From Fusobacterium ulcerans ATCC 49185 (GTDB lineage: Bacteria > Fusobacteriota > Fusobacteriia > Fusobacteriales > Fusobacteriaceae): a DNA stretch of 64,000 nt. The stretch is from assembly GCF_900683735.1 (NCBI RefSeq), contig NZ_LR215979.1, positions 3,720,001-3,784,000 on the forward strand. Direction: 5' to 3'. The translations under genes and the position numbers were made by a program. The notes under the pieces are model-generated. The model searched no databases. It was not told the origin of the DNA and saw nothing but the letters and a program-made list of their open reading frames with translations. Within the stretch, counting starts at the first letter, position 1, and each line of letters opens with the position of its first letter. Positions 1 to 9,180 of the stretch are shown piece by piece.

Positions 1-738
1 AAAATAGTTTTAAACCCAGATGGAATGGCTCTGCTTGTTGCTATGATAATTATGATAACTTTTGCTATGAGAGAAAAAGTGGTAACAGATGCTCCAGGTT
101 CAAATACAATGTTACTGAATATATTTGCTGCTAGAGTTGAAAGAATAAAGAAAAATATTTTAGGATTAGCACTTATGGGGGGAATAATATCTGCTGCTAT
201 AAGTTTACATCTAGTAGCAGGAGATCCAATATCTTTAAATCTCTTAGCTGATGGAAAAACTTCAGAAGCAGGACTTGCTGCTCTTGCTAGAGCTATTGGA
301 TTTGTACCATTAGTTGCTACAACAGCTATAGCTACTGGGGTTTATGCACCTGCAGGAATGACATTTGTATTTGCTGTAGGAATCTTTTCAGGAAATCCTT
401 TAATTGCCTTTGTTGGGGGAGCAGCAACTATATGCATTGAGATCTATGCTCTTGGTGCCATAGCTAAGTTCTTGGACAAATTTCCTGGAGTAAAGGGATG
501 TGGAGATCAAATTAGAACAGCTATGTCTAAAGTTTTAGAAGTTGCATTAATTGTTGGAGGAATGATTGCAGCTGATGCTATGGCTTCAGGTCTTGGGTAT
601 TTATTTGTAGCTGGAGTTTATTTATTAAATAAAACAGCTAAAAAACCACTTGTAGATATGGCAGTAGGACCAGTTGCTGCTATATTGTTTGGAATTTTAT
701 TAAATATATTTTCAATTTTAGGTTTATATGGTGTATAA
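1..738 (+). CDS. yhfT: YhfT-family membrane transporter, C-terminal part (cut by window edge)
   Basis: The reading frame is open from base 1 and ends at 738, so the start lies left of the window; the ATG at 25 is internal. The visible 245 residues are almost entirely hydrophobic, glycine- and alanine-rich helices with short polar loops, as expected for the C-terminal half of the ~430-residue YhfT family. The identification rests strongly on context: the next genes are homologues of E. coli yhfV (php), yhfS, yhfX and yhfW in one operon. YhfT is assumed to be the transporter of that uncharacterised pathway; its substrate is unknown. yhfU, usually nearby, is not in view. Confidence 0.75.
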   Translation, partial: KIVLNPDGMALLVAMIIMITFAMREKVVTDAPGSNTMLLNIFAARVERIKKNILGLALMGGIISAAISLHLVAGDPISLNLLADGKTSEAGLAALARAIGFVPLVATTAIATGVYAPAGMTFVFAVGIFSGNPLIAFVGGAATICIEIYALGAIAKFLDKFPGVKGCGDQIRTAMSKVLEVALIVGGMIAADAMASGLGYLFVAGVYLLNKTAKKPLVDMAVGPVAAILFGILLNIFSILGLYGV

Positions 739-741
739 AAA

Positions 742-773
742 AATTTAAGAGGAGTTTTTACTCCTCTTAAATT
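742..773 (+). other. Perfect 14-bp hairpin between yhfT and the next gene
   Basis: Two 14-base arms (742-755 and 760-773) pair perfectly around a TTTT loop. On the + strand no T run follows, so it is not a classical terminator in the direction of the operon; on the - strand it would be followed by T7. It more likely marks an RNA processing or stability point, or causes partial polarity. The next gene starts 16 bases further on. Confidence 0.6.
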
Positions 774-789
774 ATAGTGAGGTGAAGAA

Positions 790-1821
790 ATGGATTTAAA
801 AGTTCTTTCTGGAATACAAAGGACAAAGGAGTTTTTAGGAAGAAGTGTAAAAAAGCAAAATCCAAATATAATTTTAGAACTTTTCAGAAAAAACTCTAAC
901 TACAAAACTTTTGGAATTAAAGATACCAGTGAAATAAGTAATGAATTTATAAAAAAATTACTTGTAAAAGGATATTCTTGGAATACAATTGATAATTGCA
1001 GTGATAGAGGAAGAGCTGTAGATTTAAATCTTTTAAATCCTATTACTGGAAAATTAATGATTGGGTCATCCAGTGGAACAGCTATAAATATTTTATATGG
1101 ATTAAATACCATAGGAATTGGAACTGATGGAGGAGGATCTGTATTGGGACCTGCCATTGGATTAAATCTTTATTCAGCTTTATTATCTGGAATTGGAATA
1201 AAGGGAAGAAGCAGAAAAAAATCTACTGATTCCATAGAATTCATTCCAGGAATTGGAGTGATTGCTCAAAATTTTTCAGATTTACAAGAAACTTGTGAGA
1301 TATTTTTAACTGAATCTCAAGAAAAGATAGAAAAATGCTGTGTTATAGATTTGCATTTAGAAGATTGTAAAAAGTTAAGTAAAAGTTATGAGATAGACTT
1401 TTTAAAGATTAGTGAAAGACCTTATAAAAGAGAGGATATGATAACTTTTTTAAAAGATATATTTAAGAGTTACAAGATGTTTATATATTTAGAAAAAGAT
1501 ATAGAAATTGAAGGAATAGGAGATTCTGTTTTGGGGGTTATGGGTAAAAAAGCTAGTGAAATTCAAAAAAGTTCAAATAAAGGATTTTTAAAAGTTTTGA
1601 ATATGTTGAATTGTTCAGCCATAACTATTCCAACTGGTGATATTGGTAGTGCAATAGTTATAGTAGTGCCAAAGGGTGAAAAATATTTAAAATCTTTACT
1701 GGAAGTAGCATTCATTTTAAGTGAAGACAAAAGAGCAGAACTTTACAAAGAGTATTTTTTAAATTATCCACTAAAAGAGATAGACAACAGAGAATTTAAA
1801 AATTGGAGGGAATATGATTAA
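790..1821 (+). CDS. Short amidase-signature-like protein of the yhf operon
   Basis: 343 residues, start ATG after GAGGTGAAGAA. It carries a reduced amidase-signature core: FGIKD with candidate catalytic Lys44, GSSSG at 92-96 (candidate cis-Ser), and GTDGGGSVLGPA at 111-122 with candidate nucleophile Ser117. These match the Lys-Ser-Ser triad of the family (typically IGIKDN, GGSSGG, GTDTGGSIRxPA). The protein is 100-150 residues shorter than usual amidases and the rest of the chain is not recognisable. It overlaps the next gene by 8 bases (GGAGGG within its own end), which indicates translational coupling. An amide- or ester-hydrolysing role is inferred; no such gene is part of the E. coli yhf operon as I know it. 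Confidence 0.7.
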   Translation: MDLKVLSGIQRTKEFLGRSVKKQNPNIILELFRKNSNYKTFGIKDTSEISNEFIKKLLVKGYSWNTIDNCSDRGRAVDLNLLNPITGKLMIGSSSGTAINILYGLNTIGIGTDGGGSVLGPAIGLNLYSALLSGIGIKGRSRKKSTDSIEFIPGIGVIAQNFSDLQETCEIFLTESQEKIEKCCVIDLHLEDCKKLSKSYEIDFLKISERPYKREDMITFLKDIFKSYKMFIYLEKDIEIEGIGDSVLGVMGKKASEIQKSSNKGFLKVLNMLNCSAITIPTGDIGSAIVIVVPKGEKYLKSLLEVAFILSEDKRAELYKEYFLNYPLKEIDNREFKNWREYD

Positions 1822-2695
1822 AGATATAACATATATGCATGAGCATGTAACAATTGACCTTTCCAAAGAGAAAAATAATCTAGATTGTAAATTAGATTCT
1901 TTTGAAGAAACAAAAAAGGAGTTCTTAAGATTAAAAGAGCTTGGAGTAACAAGAATTGTAGATGTGACTAATATAGGAATTGGTAGAAATGTAGATTATG
2001 TTATGAAAATGGAAGAAAATACAGGGTTAAAAATATATATGTCTACAGGCTACTATAAAGAACCATTTTTACCAAAAGAAGTTGAGGAATTAAATGTCGA
2101 AAAATTAGCTCAAAAAATGATAGATGATATAAGAATTGGAATAGATGGAAAAAAGAAATGTGCAACATTTATTGGTGAAATTGGAACTGGTTTTGAAGTT
2201 ATGACTGAACTTGAGAAAAAAGTTTTTCATGCAGCAGCTATAGCTCAAAAAGCAACGGGAGTTTTTATAACAACTCACACAAGTTTAGGAAAATTAGGAC
2301 ATGAGCAGCTAGATTTTTTAGAAAATTTAAAAGTAGATTTAAATAAAGTTATTTTAGGTCATACAGCTTTAGCTAATAATTTAGATTATATAAGATCTCT
2401 TCTTAAAAGAGGAGCCTATATAGAATTTGATACTATTGGAAAAAATAGCTATTTACCTGATGAAATTAGGGCCCAGTTTATAAAGAAACTCTGTGATGAA
2501 GGGTGGAGTGATAAAATAATAATGTCTGTTGATTTAACAAGAAAATCTCATTTAAAAGTCAATGGTGGAATTGGTTATGCATATTTAATTGAAAATTTTC
2601 TTCCAAGATTAAGAAAAATAGGAGTACAAGAGATACTTTTAGAAAAGATATTGGTAGAAAATCCAAAAAAAATTTTAGGAATTAGGAGTAAATAA
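1814..2695 (+). CDS. php: Phosphotriesterase-homology protein (Php/YhfV family)
   Basis: 293-residue amidohydrolase-superfamily TIM barrel. Metal-binding residues are visible in order: HEH (His9, His11) on strand 1, Glu122 in GEIG where many relatives carry a carboxylated Lys, His155 in TTHTS, His183 in GHTAL and Asp240 in SVD. These fit a binuclear metal hydrolase of the PTE-related/php group, whose members act on phosphorylated sugars, lactones or related compounds; the true substrate is unknown. The start ATG overlaps the end of the amidase-like gene and the stop overlaps the next start (TAATG). No signal peptide, so cytoplasmic. Confidence 0.85.
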   Translation: MIKDITYMHEHVTIDLSKEKNNLDCKLDSFEETKKEFLRLKELGVTRIVDVTNIGIGRNVDYVMKMEENTGLKIYMSTGYYKEPFLPKEVEELNVEKLAQKMIDDIRIGIDGKKKCATFIGEIGTGFEVMTELEKKVFHAAAIAQKATGVFITTHTSLGKLGHEQLDFLENLKVDLNKVILGHTALANNLDYIRSLLKRGAYIEFDTIGKNSYLPDEIRAQFIKKLCDEGWSDKIIMSVDLTRKSHLKVNGGIGYAYLIENFLPRLRKIGVQEILLEKILVENPKKILGIRSK

Positions 2696-3798
2696 TGAGA
2701 ACATATCCATTGGAGTCTATAGGAATAGAAGCAGCAAAAGAGAAACAATTTAAAATGATAGATATAATAACAAGGCATTTTCAAGGGCATGAAATTTTAA
2801 CTAGAGGTGATCTTGGAGTTGTTAAAAAATTAAATAAACCTTTAACTACAGAGAAAGCTGAAAAAGTTATAGCAGAGTTTTTTAACAGTGAAGCAGCAGT
2901 ACTTGTAAGAGGTTCAGGAACAGCAGCTATAAAGTGGGGACTTTATAGTATTTTAGATGAGAAAAAAGAAAGAAAAGTATTAGTACATAAAGCTCCAGTT
3001 TACCCTACAACTAATGTAACTTTTAAAATAATGGGAATAGAAAAAGTCGAGGCTGATTTTAATAACTTAAGTGAATTAAATGAGGTATTAAAAAATAATA
3101 TTTTTCATGCTGCCTTAATACAATATACTCGTCAAAAAATAGATGATTCATATAATATAAAAGAAGTTATTGATGAAATCAAAAAATACCAAATACCCAT
3201 AGTTACAGATGATAATTATGCTGTTATGAAGGTAAAAGAAATTGGCAGTGAATTAGGTGCTGATCTTTCAGCATTTTCAACTTTTAAATTATTAGGGCCT
3301 GAAGGAATTGGGTGTATAGTTGGAAAAAAAGAATTTATTGAAAAAATAGTCAAAAGTAACTACTCTGGAGGAGGGCAAGTCCAAGGACATGAAGCATTAG
3401 ATGTTTTAAAAGGTTTGGTATATGCACCTGTATCACTTGCTATTCAAGGAGAGGTAAATGATCAATTGTACACCTTATTTAATAATGGAGAATTAGAATT
3501 TATAAATGCAGCTTATCTTGTGAATGCACAGTCTAAAGTGATTATTGTGGAGTTAAAAGAAAATATTGCTGAAGAGATGCTGATTCATGCTGAAAAATTA
3601 GGAGCTTTGCCAAATCCTGTAGGTGCAGAGTCAAAGTATGAATTTTCACCATTGTTCTATAGAGTTTCAGGTACTTTTAGAGCCCTAGATTCAACTTTAG
3701 AAAAAAGGATGATTAGAATAAACCCTAATAGAGCTGGGGTAGAAACAATAGTTAGAATATTAAAAGAGAGTTATCGAATGGCAAAAGAGGTGAAATAA
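2695..3798 (+). CDS. yhfS: YhfS-like PLP-dependent aminotransferase-fold enzyme
   Basis: 367 residues with fold-type I PLP enzyme features: RGSGTAAI at about 72-79 (phosphate-binding turn), VTDDN around 170-174 with the Asp that pairs with the pyridine nitrogen, and STFKLLGPEG with the probable Schiff-base lysine Lys198. This matches YhfS, annotated as an uncharacterised class V-type aminotransferase or Cys/Met-metabolism-like enzyme. Start and previous stop overlap as TAATG. It is followed one base later by the YhfX homologue, so two unrelated PLP enzymes are made together. The reaction is unknown; a beta-elimination, racemisation or lyase step is as possible as transamination. Confidence 0.75.
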   Translation: MRTYPLESIGIEAAKEKQFKMIDIITRHFQGHEILTRGDLGVVKKLNKPLTTEKAEKVIAEFFNSEAAVLVRGSGTAAIKWGLYSILDEKKERKVLVHKAPVYPTTNVTFKIMGIEKVEADFNNLSELNEVLKNNIFHAALIQYTRQKIDDSYNIKEVIDEIKKYQIPIVTDDNYAVMKVKEIGSELGADLSAFSTFKLLGPEGIGCIVGKKEFIEKIVKSNYSGGGQVQGHEALDVLKGLVYAPVSLAIQGEVNDQLYTLFNNGELEFINAAYLVNAQSKVIIVELKENIAEEMLIHAEKLGALPNPVGAESKYEFSPLFYRVSGTFRALDSTLEKRMIRINPNRAGVETIVRILKESYRMAKEVK

Positions 3799-3799
3799 T

Positions 3800-4954
3800 A
3801 TGTTTTTGGATGTTTTGCAAGAAAAAAATTCTGAATTAATAAAAACAGCAATAGAACTTCATCAAAAAGGTGAAATTTTACCAGATACATATGTTTTGGA
3901 TGTAGATGCTATTTTAAAAAATGGAAGAGATCTTTATGAAAAAGCACAAAAGAATGGAATAAAACTTTATGTTATGACAAAACAGTTTGGGCGAATTCCA
4001 TATTTAGCTAAAAAATTGATTGAAATTGGATTTTGTGGTGTTGTAACTGTAGATTTTAAAGAAACTTTAGTTATGATGAACAACGGAGTAAAACTTGGAA
4101 ATGTTGGTCATTTAGTTCAAATTCCTTCAGCTCTTGTAGAAAGGGTTATTTGTCATAATCCTGAGATTATAACTGTTTATTCTTTAGAAAAAATAAAAGA
4201 GATTAATTCAATAGCAAAAAAATATGGAAAAATTCAAGATATAATGTTAAGAGTTTTGGAAAAAGACAGTAAAATTTACTCAGGTCAAAGTGGTGGATTT
4301 TATTTAGATGAAATAAAAGAAGTGTCTGAAAATATTTTGAAATTTAAAAATGTCAGAATTAATGGACTTACATCTTTTCCATGTTTTTTATATAACTTTG
4401 ATAAAAATATAATTGAAGGAACTAAAAATATTGAAACAATAAAAAAAGCTGAGAAAATATTGAAAGATATGGGAATTATTGTGGAGCAATTGAATATGCC
4501 ATCAGTTACTTCTTTAGAAAATATTGAGGATATAAAAGTTCATGGTGGAACTCATGGGGAACCAGGACATGCTCTGACAGGAACAACTCCATTTAACAGT
4601 AAAAATTTAGATGGAGAAATACCTGCAATTGTTTATGTATCTGAAATATCTCATAATTTAGATAAAAAATCCTATTGTTATGGTGGGGGACACTATAGGC
4701 GCTCTGGAATGAAAAATATTTTAGTAGGGAAAGAGTTTGAAAAAATGAGAAGAGAAACAATAGAGTTTCCTACTATGGAGAGTATTGATTATTATTTTGA
4801 AATATGTGGAAATAATAAAGTAGGAGAAACAGTTATTGGAGCTTTTAGAACTCAGATATTTGTTACAAGAAGCAATGTAGCATTGATTGAAGGAATAAAG
4901 GATAAAAATCCTAAAATTATAGGTATTTATGACAGTTTAGGAAGAGAGATGTAA
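3800..4954 (+). CDS. yhfX: YhfX-like alanine-racemase-fold PLP protein
   Basis: 384 residues. The N-terminal half resembles the alanine racemase/ornithine decarboxylase TIM-barrel domain: YVLDVDAILKNGRDLY near 31-46 and VMTKQFGR with candidate PLP-lysine Lys61. A glycine-rich stretch (HGGTHGEPGHALTG, about 249-262) and GGGHYRRSG near 295 may contact phosphate groups. The family is uncharacterised; it could act on an amino-acid-like intermediate shared with YhfS. It sits between yhfS and yhfW with 1- and 2-base gaps, so expression must be coupled. Confidence 0.75.
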   Translation: MFLDVLQEKNSELIKTAIELHQKGEILPDTYVLDVDAILKNGRDLYEKAQKNGIKLYVMTKQFGRIPYLAKKLIEIGFCGVVTVDFKETLVMMNNGVKLGNVGHLVQIPSALVERVICHNPEIITVYSLEKIKEINSIAKKYGKIQDIMLRVLEKDSKIYSGQSGGFYLDEIKEVSENILKFKNVRINGLTSFPCFLYNFDKNIIEGTKNIETIKKAEKILKDMGIIVEQLNMPSVTSLENIEDIKVHGGTHGEPGHALTGTTPFNSKNLDGEIPAIVYVSEISHNLDKKSYCYGGGHYRRSGMKNILVGKEFEKMRRETIEFPTMESIDYYFEICGNNKVGETVIGAFRTQIFVTRSNVALIEGIKDKNPKIIGIYDSLGREM

Positions 4955-4956
4955 TT

Positions 4957-6159
4957 ATGAAAAGATTTGTAGTATTGGTATTAGATAGTTTTGGAATTGG
5001 TGAAATGAAAGATGTAGAAATGGTTCGACCTCAAGACATAGGAGCAAATACATATAAAAGTGTATTGGAGAGCAATCCTAATTTATATATACCTAATTTA
5101 GAAAGATTAGGTATTGCCAATGCAGCAGAACTAGAAATTGGAAATGTAAAATATTCAAAGGAAGCTGTGTACGGAAAAGCAAATTTAATGCACTTTTGGT
5201 GTGACACTTTTTATGGACATCAAGAACTTATGGGAACCTATCCTAAAAAACCTAAAGTTGAACCTTTTTATAAAGCTATTGATGAAGTAGAGAAAAAACT
5301 TAAAGAGTATGGTTATTCAGTTGAAAGATTTGGTTCTCCACAAGAAATACTAATAATAAATAAGTGTGCCACTGTAGGGGATAATCTTGAAGCTGACTTA
5401 GGACAAGTTTATAATATAACTGGAGCTTTAGATCTCATAAGCTATGATGAATTATTAAAGATAGGAAAAATTGTACGAAGAGCTGTAAAAGTTCCTAGGG
5501 TTATAACTTTTGGTGGTGAAGAAGTAACATTAGAAAATATAAAAGATGCCTATGAATGCAAAGACTTGATTTTTGCAGGAATAAATGCTCCAAAGTCTGG
5601 AGTTTATAAAAAAGGATATAAAGTACAACATATGGGATATGGAATCAATAGTGGGGTACAGTTGCCAAAGATTTTAGAAGGAGCAGCCAAAACTATTTTA
5701 ATAGGAAAGGTTGCAGATATAGTTGAGAATCTAAATGGGAAATCTATTTTTGGTGTAGATAGTGATGAAATTATGGACAGACTAATTAAGGAGATTAAAG
5801 AAAATAAAACTGGATTTATTTGTGCTAATATACAAGAAACAGATTTAGCTGGACATCAGGAAGATTCAGTAAGATATGGGAATAGACTTGAAGTTGTAGA
5901 TAAAAAATTAAAATTAGTTATGGAATTATTAGATGAGGAAGATATACTTATAGTGACTGCAGATCATGGAAATGATCCAAATATTGGTCATTCCAATCAC
6001 ACAAGAGAATTAGTACCAATTTTAGTTTATAAAAAAAATAAATTAAGTGGAAAAAATATAGGAGAAAGAAAGACTCTTTCAGATATTGGGCAAACTGTAG
6101 CTGAATATTTTGGAAGAATACTTCCAGATAATGGAGAGTCCTTTTTGAAAAAATTATAG
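4957..6159 (+). CDS. yhfW: YhfW-like phosphopentomutase/alkaline-phosphatase-superfamily enzyme
   Basis: 400 residues. The N-terminal VLDSFGIGEM gives the first metal-binding Asp (Asp10) next to the usual nucleophile region, and TADHGNDPNIGHSNHTRE near 331-348 supplies the C-terminal metal-binding His/Asp residues typical of phosphopentomutase (DeoB) and phosphoglycerate mutase relatives. YhfW is the DeoB-like member of the yhf operon and is thought to be a phosphosugar mutase of unknown substrate. It is the last gene of this operon, followed by a strong bidirectional terminator at 6277-6314. Confidence 0.8.
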   Translation: MKRFVVLVLDSFGIGEMKDVEMVRPQDIGANTYKSVLESNPNLYIPNLERLGIANAAELEIGNVKYSKEAVYGKANLMHFWCDTFYGHQELMGTYPKKPKVEPFYKAIDEVEKKLKEYGYSVERFGSPQEILIINKCATVGDNLEADLGQVYNITGALDLISYDELLKIGKIVRRAVKVPRVITFGGEEVTLENIKDAYECKDLIFAGINAPKSGVYKKGYKVQHMGYGINSGVQLPKILEGAAKTILIGKVADIVENLNGKSIFGVDSDEIMDRLIKEIKENKTGFICANIQETDLAGHQEDSVRYGNRLEVVDKKLKLVMELLDEEDILIVTADHGNDPNIGHSNHTRELVPILVYKKNKLSGKNIGERKTLSDIGQTVAEYFGRILPDNGESFLKKL

Positions 6160-6276
6160 ATTTATCTGTAATTTTCACTATGATTTTATGGACTAAAAAA
6201 TCCACTAATTTCAATTTGCTTTGAAAATATTTATCTATTTATATATGAGTGTCATAGATATTGTATTTCCAAAATA

Positions 6277-6314
6277 AAAAAGGTGTTAGAACTTTTGAAG
6301 ACTGACACCTTTTT
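6277..6314. terminator. Bidirectional intrinsic terminator between yhfW and apgM
   Basis: Arms 6277-6289 and 6302-6314 pair over 13 bases with a single G-U pair; the A5 and T5 ends provide U-runs on both strands. It separates the convergent yhf operon and the apgM gene. Confidence 0.85.
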
Positions 6315-6351
6315 ACATAATAACTTTTAATATCAATTAAATTCAAAATAA

Positions 6352-7593
6352 TTAATTTCCTTGTTTAACTACTAACTCTAAATAATCAAGTAGAATACTT
6401 ATAAAATCAGAACCTTTAATTCTATTTAACCCACCTTGACTGCAAGAAATTTCATCATATTTTTCAACGTAGTCTTTTCTGATACTTTTTCCATTTATAA
6501 CAACAGGAACAGGATCGCCACTATGTTCCTTTCTTTCACAAGGTGTTGAATGGTCAGCAGCAAGGGCAATAATTACATCATTTAATTTTTCTTCTTTTAT
6601 GAGGTTAAGAACAATTTTAAGCATTTTATCATATTTTTCTATGGCTTCAACTTTTCCCTGAGGATTGTTGTCATGCCCCATTAAGTCTGTAGCTTTGTAA
6701 TGTAAGACTACAAGATCATTAGTTTTTAAAGCTCCCACAGCTGCCTTTGCTTTTTTTTCAATATTTGTATCAATATTTCCTGTAAAACTGCTGTCAGTTA
6801 CAGTTTCAAATCCAGCTAATCTTGCAGCACCTAGAACTGTATCTTCAGCAGCAATGCAGCAGGCCTTAAATTTTAATTTTTCTGTTATTTTTTCTATTTT
6901 AGGCATTTTTCCTGCTCCTCTTGTAACAATACAATTAGCTGGAAATTTTCCCTCTTCAATTCTTTTTATATTCAAAGGATGATTTTTCAAAATCTCATGA
7001 GCTTTTACAATAACTTTATTCAATAGATCAGCAGTGAAAGCAGCTTCTTTGCTGTCATCTTTTGCTGTAGAAGTTTTTATTTTAAGGTCTTCTTTTTTAG
7101 GATCTGTATCAGAGATAGCAGAAGATAAATTTTCCCCTCTAAGAACCATAACTGCTCTATGTTCAGTTGCTTCTTTGAAAAGAACTGTAATTCCATCAAT
7201 CATCATTCCACTTAAAGCGTCTGCCAGTTTTTTTGTTCCCTCTCTGATTCTTCCAGCTCTACGGTCAACTATATTCATATCATCATCAACAGTTGCGAAG
7301 TTACATCTAAAGGCAATGTCACCCTCTATTAATTCCATTCCCTTTCCAAAAGCTTCAATAGGACCTCTTCCAGGATAATCTTCAATTCCATAACCAAATA
7401 GAATCAGATGTCCAAGGTCTGTACCTACTGGTACTCCTGCTTTGTATAAATCCATAATTCCTGTTGTCCCATTTTTTGCAAGCATATCTAAAGTTTCGGT
7501 TTCAGCATATTCTAAAGGAGTCTTATTTCCAAGTGCCTCACAAGGTCTGTCTCCTAATCCATCTGCTATAGCCAAAAGTACTTTTCTTTCCAT
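6352..7593 (-). CDS. apgM: Cofactor-independent phosphoglycerate mutase, archaeal type (ApgM)
   Basis: 413 residues of the alkaline-phosphatase superfamily. Visible: IADGLGD at 9-15 (first metal Asp11), VPVGTDLGHL around 55, the HYKATDLMGHDN motif and ALAADHSTPCERKEHSGDPVP near the C terminus with metal-binding His/Asp residues. These are hallmarks of the 2,3-bisphosphoglycerate-independent ApgM family, which interconverts 3- and 2-phosphoglycerate. Start ATG follows AAGGAG. It lies 14 bases behind a DASS transporter and is probably co-transcribed with it, an odd partner for a glycolytic enzyme; a related phosphonate or phosphosugar substrate is possible. Confidence 0.85.
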   Translation of the reverse strand: MERKVLLAIADGLGDRPCEALGNKTPLEYAETETLDMLAKNGTTGIMDLYKAGVPVGTDLGHLILFGYGIEDYPGRGPIEAFGKGMELIEGDIAFRCNFATVDDDMNIVDRRAGRIREGTKKLADALSGMMIDGITVLFKEATEHRAVMVLRGENLSSAISDTDPKKEDLKIKTSTAKDDSKEAAFTADLLNKVIVKAHEILKNHPLNIKRIEEGKFPANCIVTRGAGKMPKIEKITEKLKFKACCIAAEDTVLGAARLAGFETVTDSSFTGNIDTNIEKKAKAAVGALKTNDLVVLHYKATDLMGHDNNPQGKVEAIEKYDKMLKIVLNLIKEEKLNDVIIALAADHSTPCERKEHSGDPVPVVINGKSIRKDYVEKYDEISCSQGGLNRIKGSDFISILLDYLELVVKQGN

Positions 7594-7607
7594 AATTATT
7601 TATCTCC

Positions 7608-9047
7608 TTATATAACAAATTTTATCCATGTGAAGTAAATCAATGATAGTGAGCATGATCCTATGAAACAAGAAATTAATCCATACACAAGTTCATCTTT
7701 AACATCAAAGTACCCAGTACCAAAGTATAGAGTATTAACTTTTGAGTGTGGTGGCAGTGTAATTGTATATGCTATTCCAAAAGAACAAACAAGAGCTAGT
7801 GACACTGGGTCCATACCGAGCTGTTTTGCTAATGCAATAATGGCTGGAATCAAGATAGTTGTTCTTACTGTTTTACTTGTAAAGATAAGATGGCTGAATA
7901 CAGTTATAAAAATTAAAGTGATTGCCACTAGAGAATGAGACATTTTATCCAATCCAATAATATTTATTAATTTATCAATGGCCCATGCAGCTCCACCAGT
8001 ATTGTCTACAGCATTTCCTACAGCATAAGCTCCTGCTGAGAATACCATCAAGTCCCATTTGATACTTGCTTGTTTCCAAGTGATAACTCCAATTCCAGGA
8101 AGCAGGCAAAGAAGCATACTTAAAACAGCAGTTTGTTCAGTACTGATTTTAAACCCAAACCATGCTTGCTGGTAATCTCCTGTTGCCCATAAAAATAGTG
8201 TTAGCATGAAGATAAATAATGCTTTCTTTTCATTTGTTGACATAGGTCCAAGATCAGTCAGTTGTTTTTTCAATGAAATTGTAGCATTACTCATTACATC
8301 TCCAAGTTCATTTTTGTGGCTGTATAATTTAAGTCCCACAATAAAGGCGATTATAGTAGTAAGAAGAGCCTGAGGAAGAGAACCTAACAACCAAGACATA
8401 TATCCAACACTTGCTCCAGTTTGTTCATTTATAAATCCAAGAGCTAATACTTGTGCTGAAGTTGCAGTCATTACTACTGATGTAGCAAAGGCATTATTTT
8501 GTACTCCCTGAAGCATTATCAGTTTTCCAAAATTACTTTTTCCTGGAACAGCTTTGTACACTTCAAGTATAACTAAGATGATTGGAGCAATCAGTGAAGC
8601 TCTTGCAGTTGTAGATGGGACAAAGAATGCTAATATATAGTTAATGAATACAAAAACTATTAATGTTTGAGTAGGAGTTTTTGAGAACTTAGTTGTTAGA
8701 ATAAGTGCAATTCTTTTTCCAAGATTTGAAGCACTCATTGCTGAAGTTAATACAAATGCGGCTACCATTAGCCAGATAATACTATAACCTAAAGTTTCAA
8801 AAGCCTGACTTTGTTTTTTTACAGCTCCAATTAATGGAAGTAGCAAAATGATAATAATTGAAGTTTGATAAATAGGAATTGGCTTAGCAATCCACATTAT
8901 TAATGCAAATGTAAACAGAGCTAAACTTTTTTGAGCTGCTGCTGACATTCCTTGAGGCAGAGGCATTAATAGTATTACAAAGAATACAATAACTGCCCCT
9001 ATGGTACTGAGTATGGGTACTAGATTTTTCTTTTGAGTGACTGACAT
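7608..9047 (-). CDS. DASS-family (SLC13) sodium:dicarboxylate/anion symporter
   Basis: 479 residues with about 12 hydrophobic segments. Family marks are WIAKPIPIYQTSI in the N-terminal third, FVPSTTARASLIAP around 145-160 and a second half repeating the pattern (NAVDNTGGAAW, then FTSKTVRTTILIPA). DASS carriers import citrate, succinate, malate, 2-oxoglutarate, tartrate or sulfate with sodium. Start after GGGAGGAAG. The gene is divergent from the LysR gene at 9220, which is its likely regulator, and precedes apgM in the same direction. The exact substrate cannot be read from the sequence. Confidence 0.85.
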   Translation of the reverse strand: MSVTQKKNLVPILSTIGAVIVFFVILLMPLPQGMSAAAQKSLALFTFALIMWIAKPIPIYQTSIIIILLLPLIGAVKKQSQAFETLGYSIIWLMVAAFVLTSAMSASNLGKRIALILTTKFSKTPTQTLIVFVFINYILAFFVPSTTARASLIAPIILVILEVYKAVPGKSNFGKLIMLQGVQNNAFATSVVMTATSAQVLALGFINEQTGASVGYMSWLLGSLPQALLTTIIAFIVGLKLYSHKNELGDVMSNATISLKKQLTDLGPMSTNEKKALFIFMLTLFLWATGDYQQAWFGFKISTEQTAVLSMLLCLLPGIGVITWKQASIKWDLMVFSAGAYAVGNAVDNTGGAAWAIDKLINIIGLDKMSHSLVAITLIFITVFSHLIFTSKTVRTTILIPAIIALAKQLGMDPVSLALVCSFGIAYTITLPPHSKVNTLYFGTGYFDVKDELVYGLISCFIGSCSLSLIYFTWIKFVI

Positions 9048-9180
9048 TTTAATTCTTCCTCCCTTTGTTTTAACATTTACTAATAAATCGATTTTAGTAA
9101 TTTTTGTATTTAATGAGTTACTGTTGAATCTATTATAAACATTTCAGTTTATTAATGCAATCGAATTATCTTTACATTTT

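Noticed and set aside
900-1157. Antisense reading frames within the yhf operon and other large genes
   Set aside because: They follow the codon pattern of the real gene on the other strand and have no start signals.
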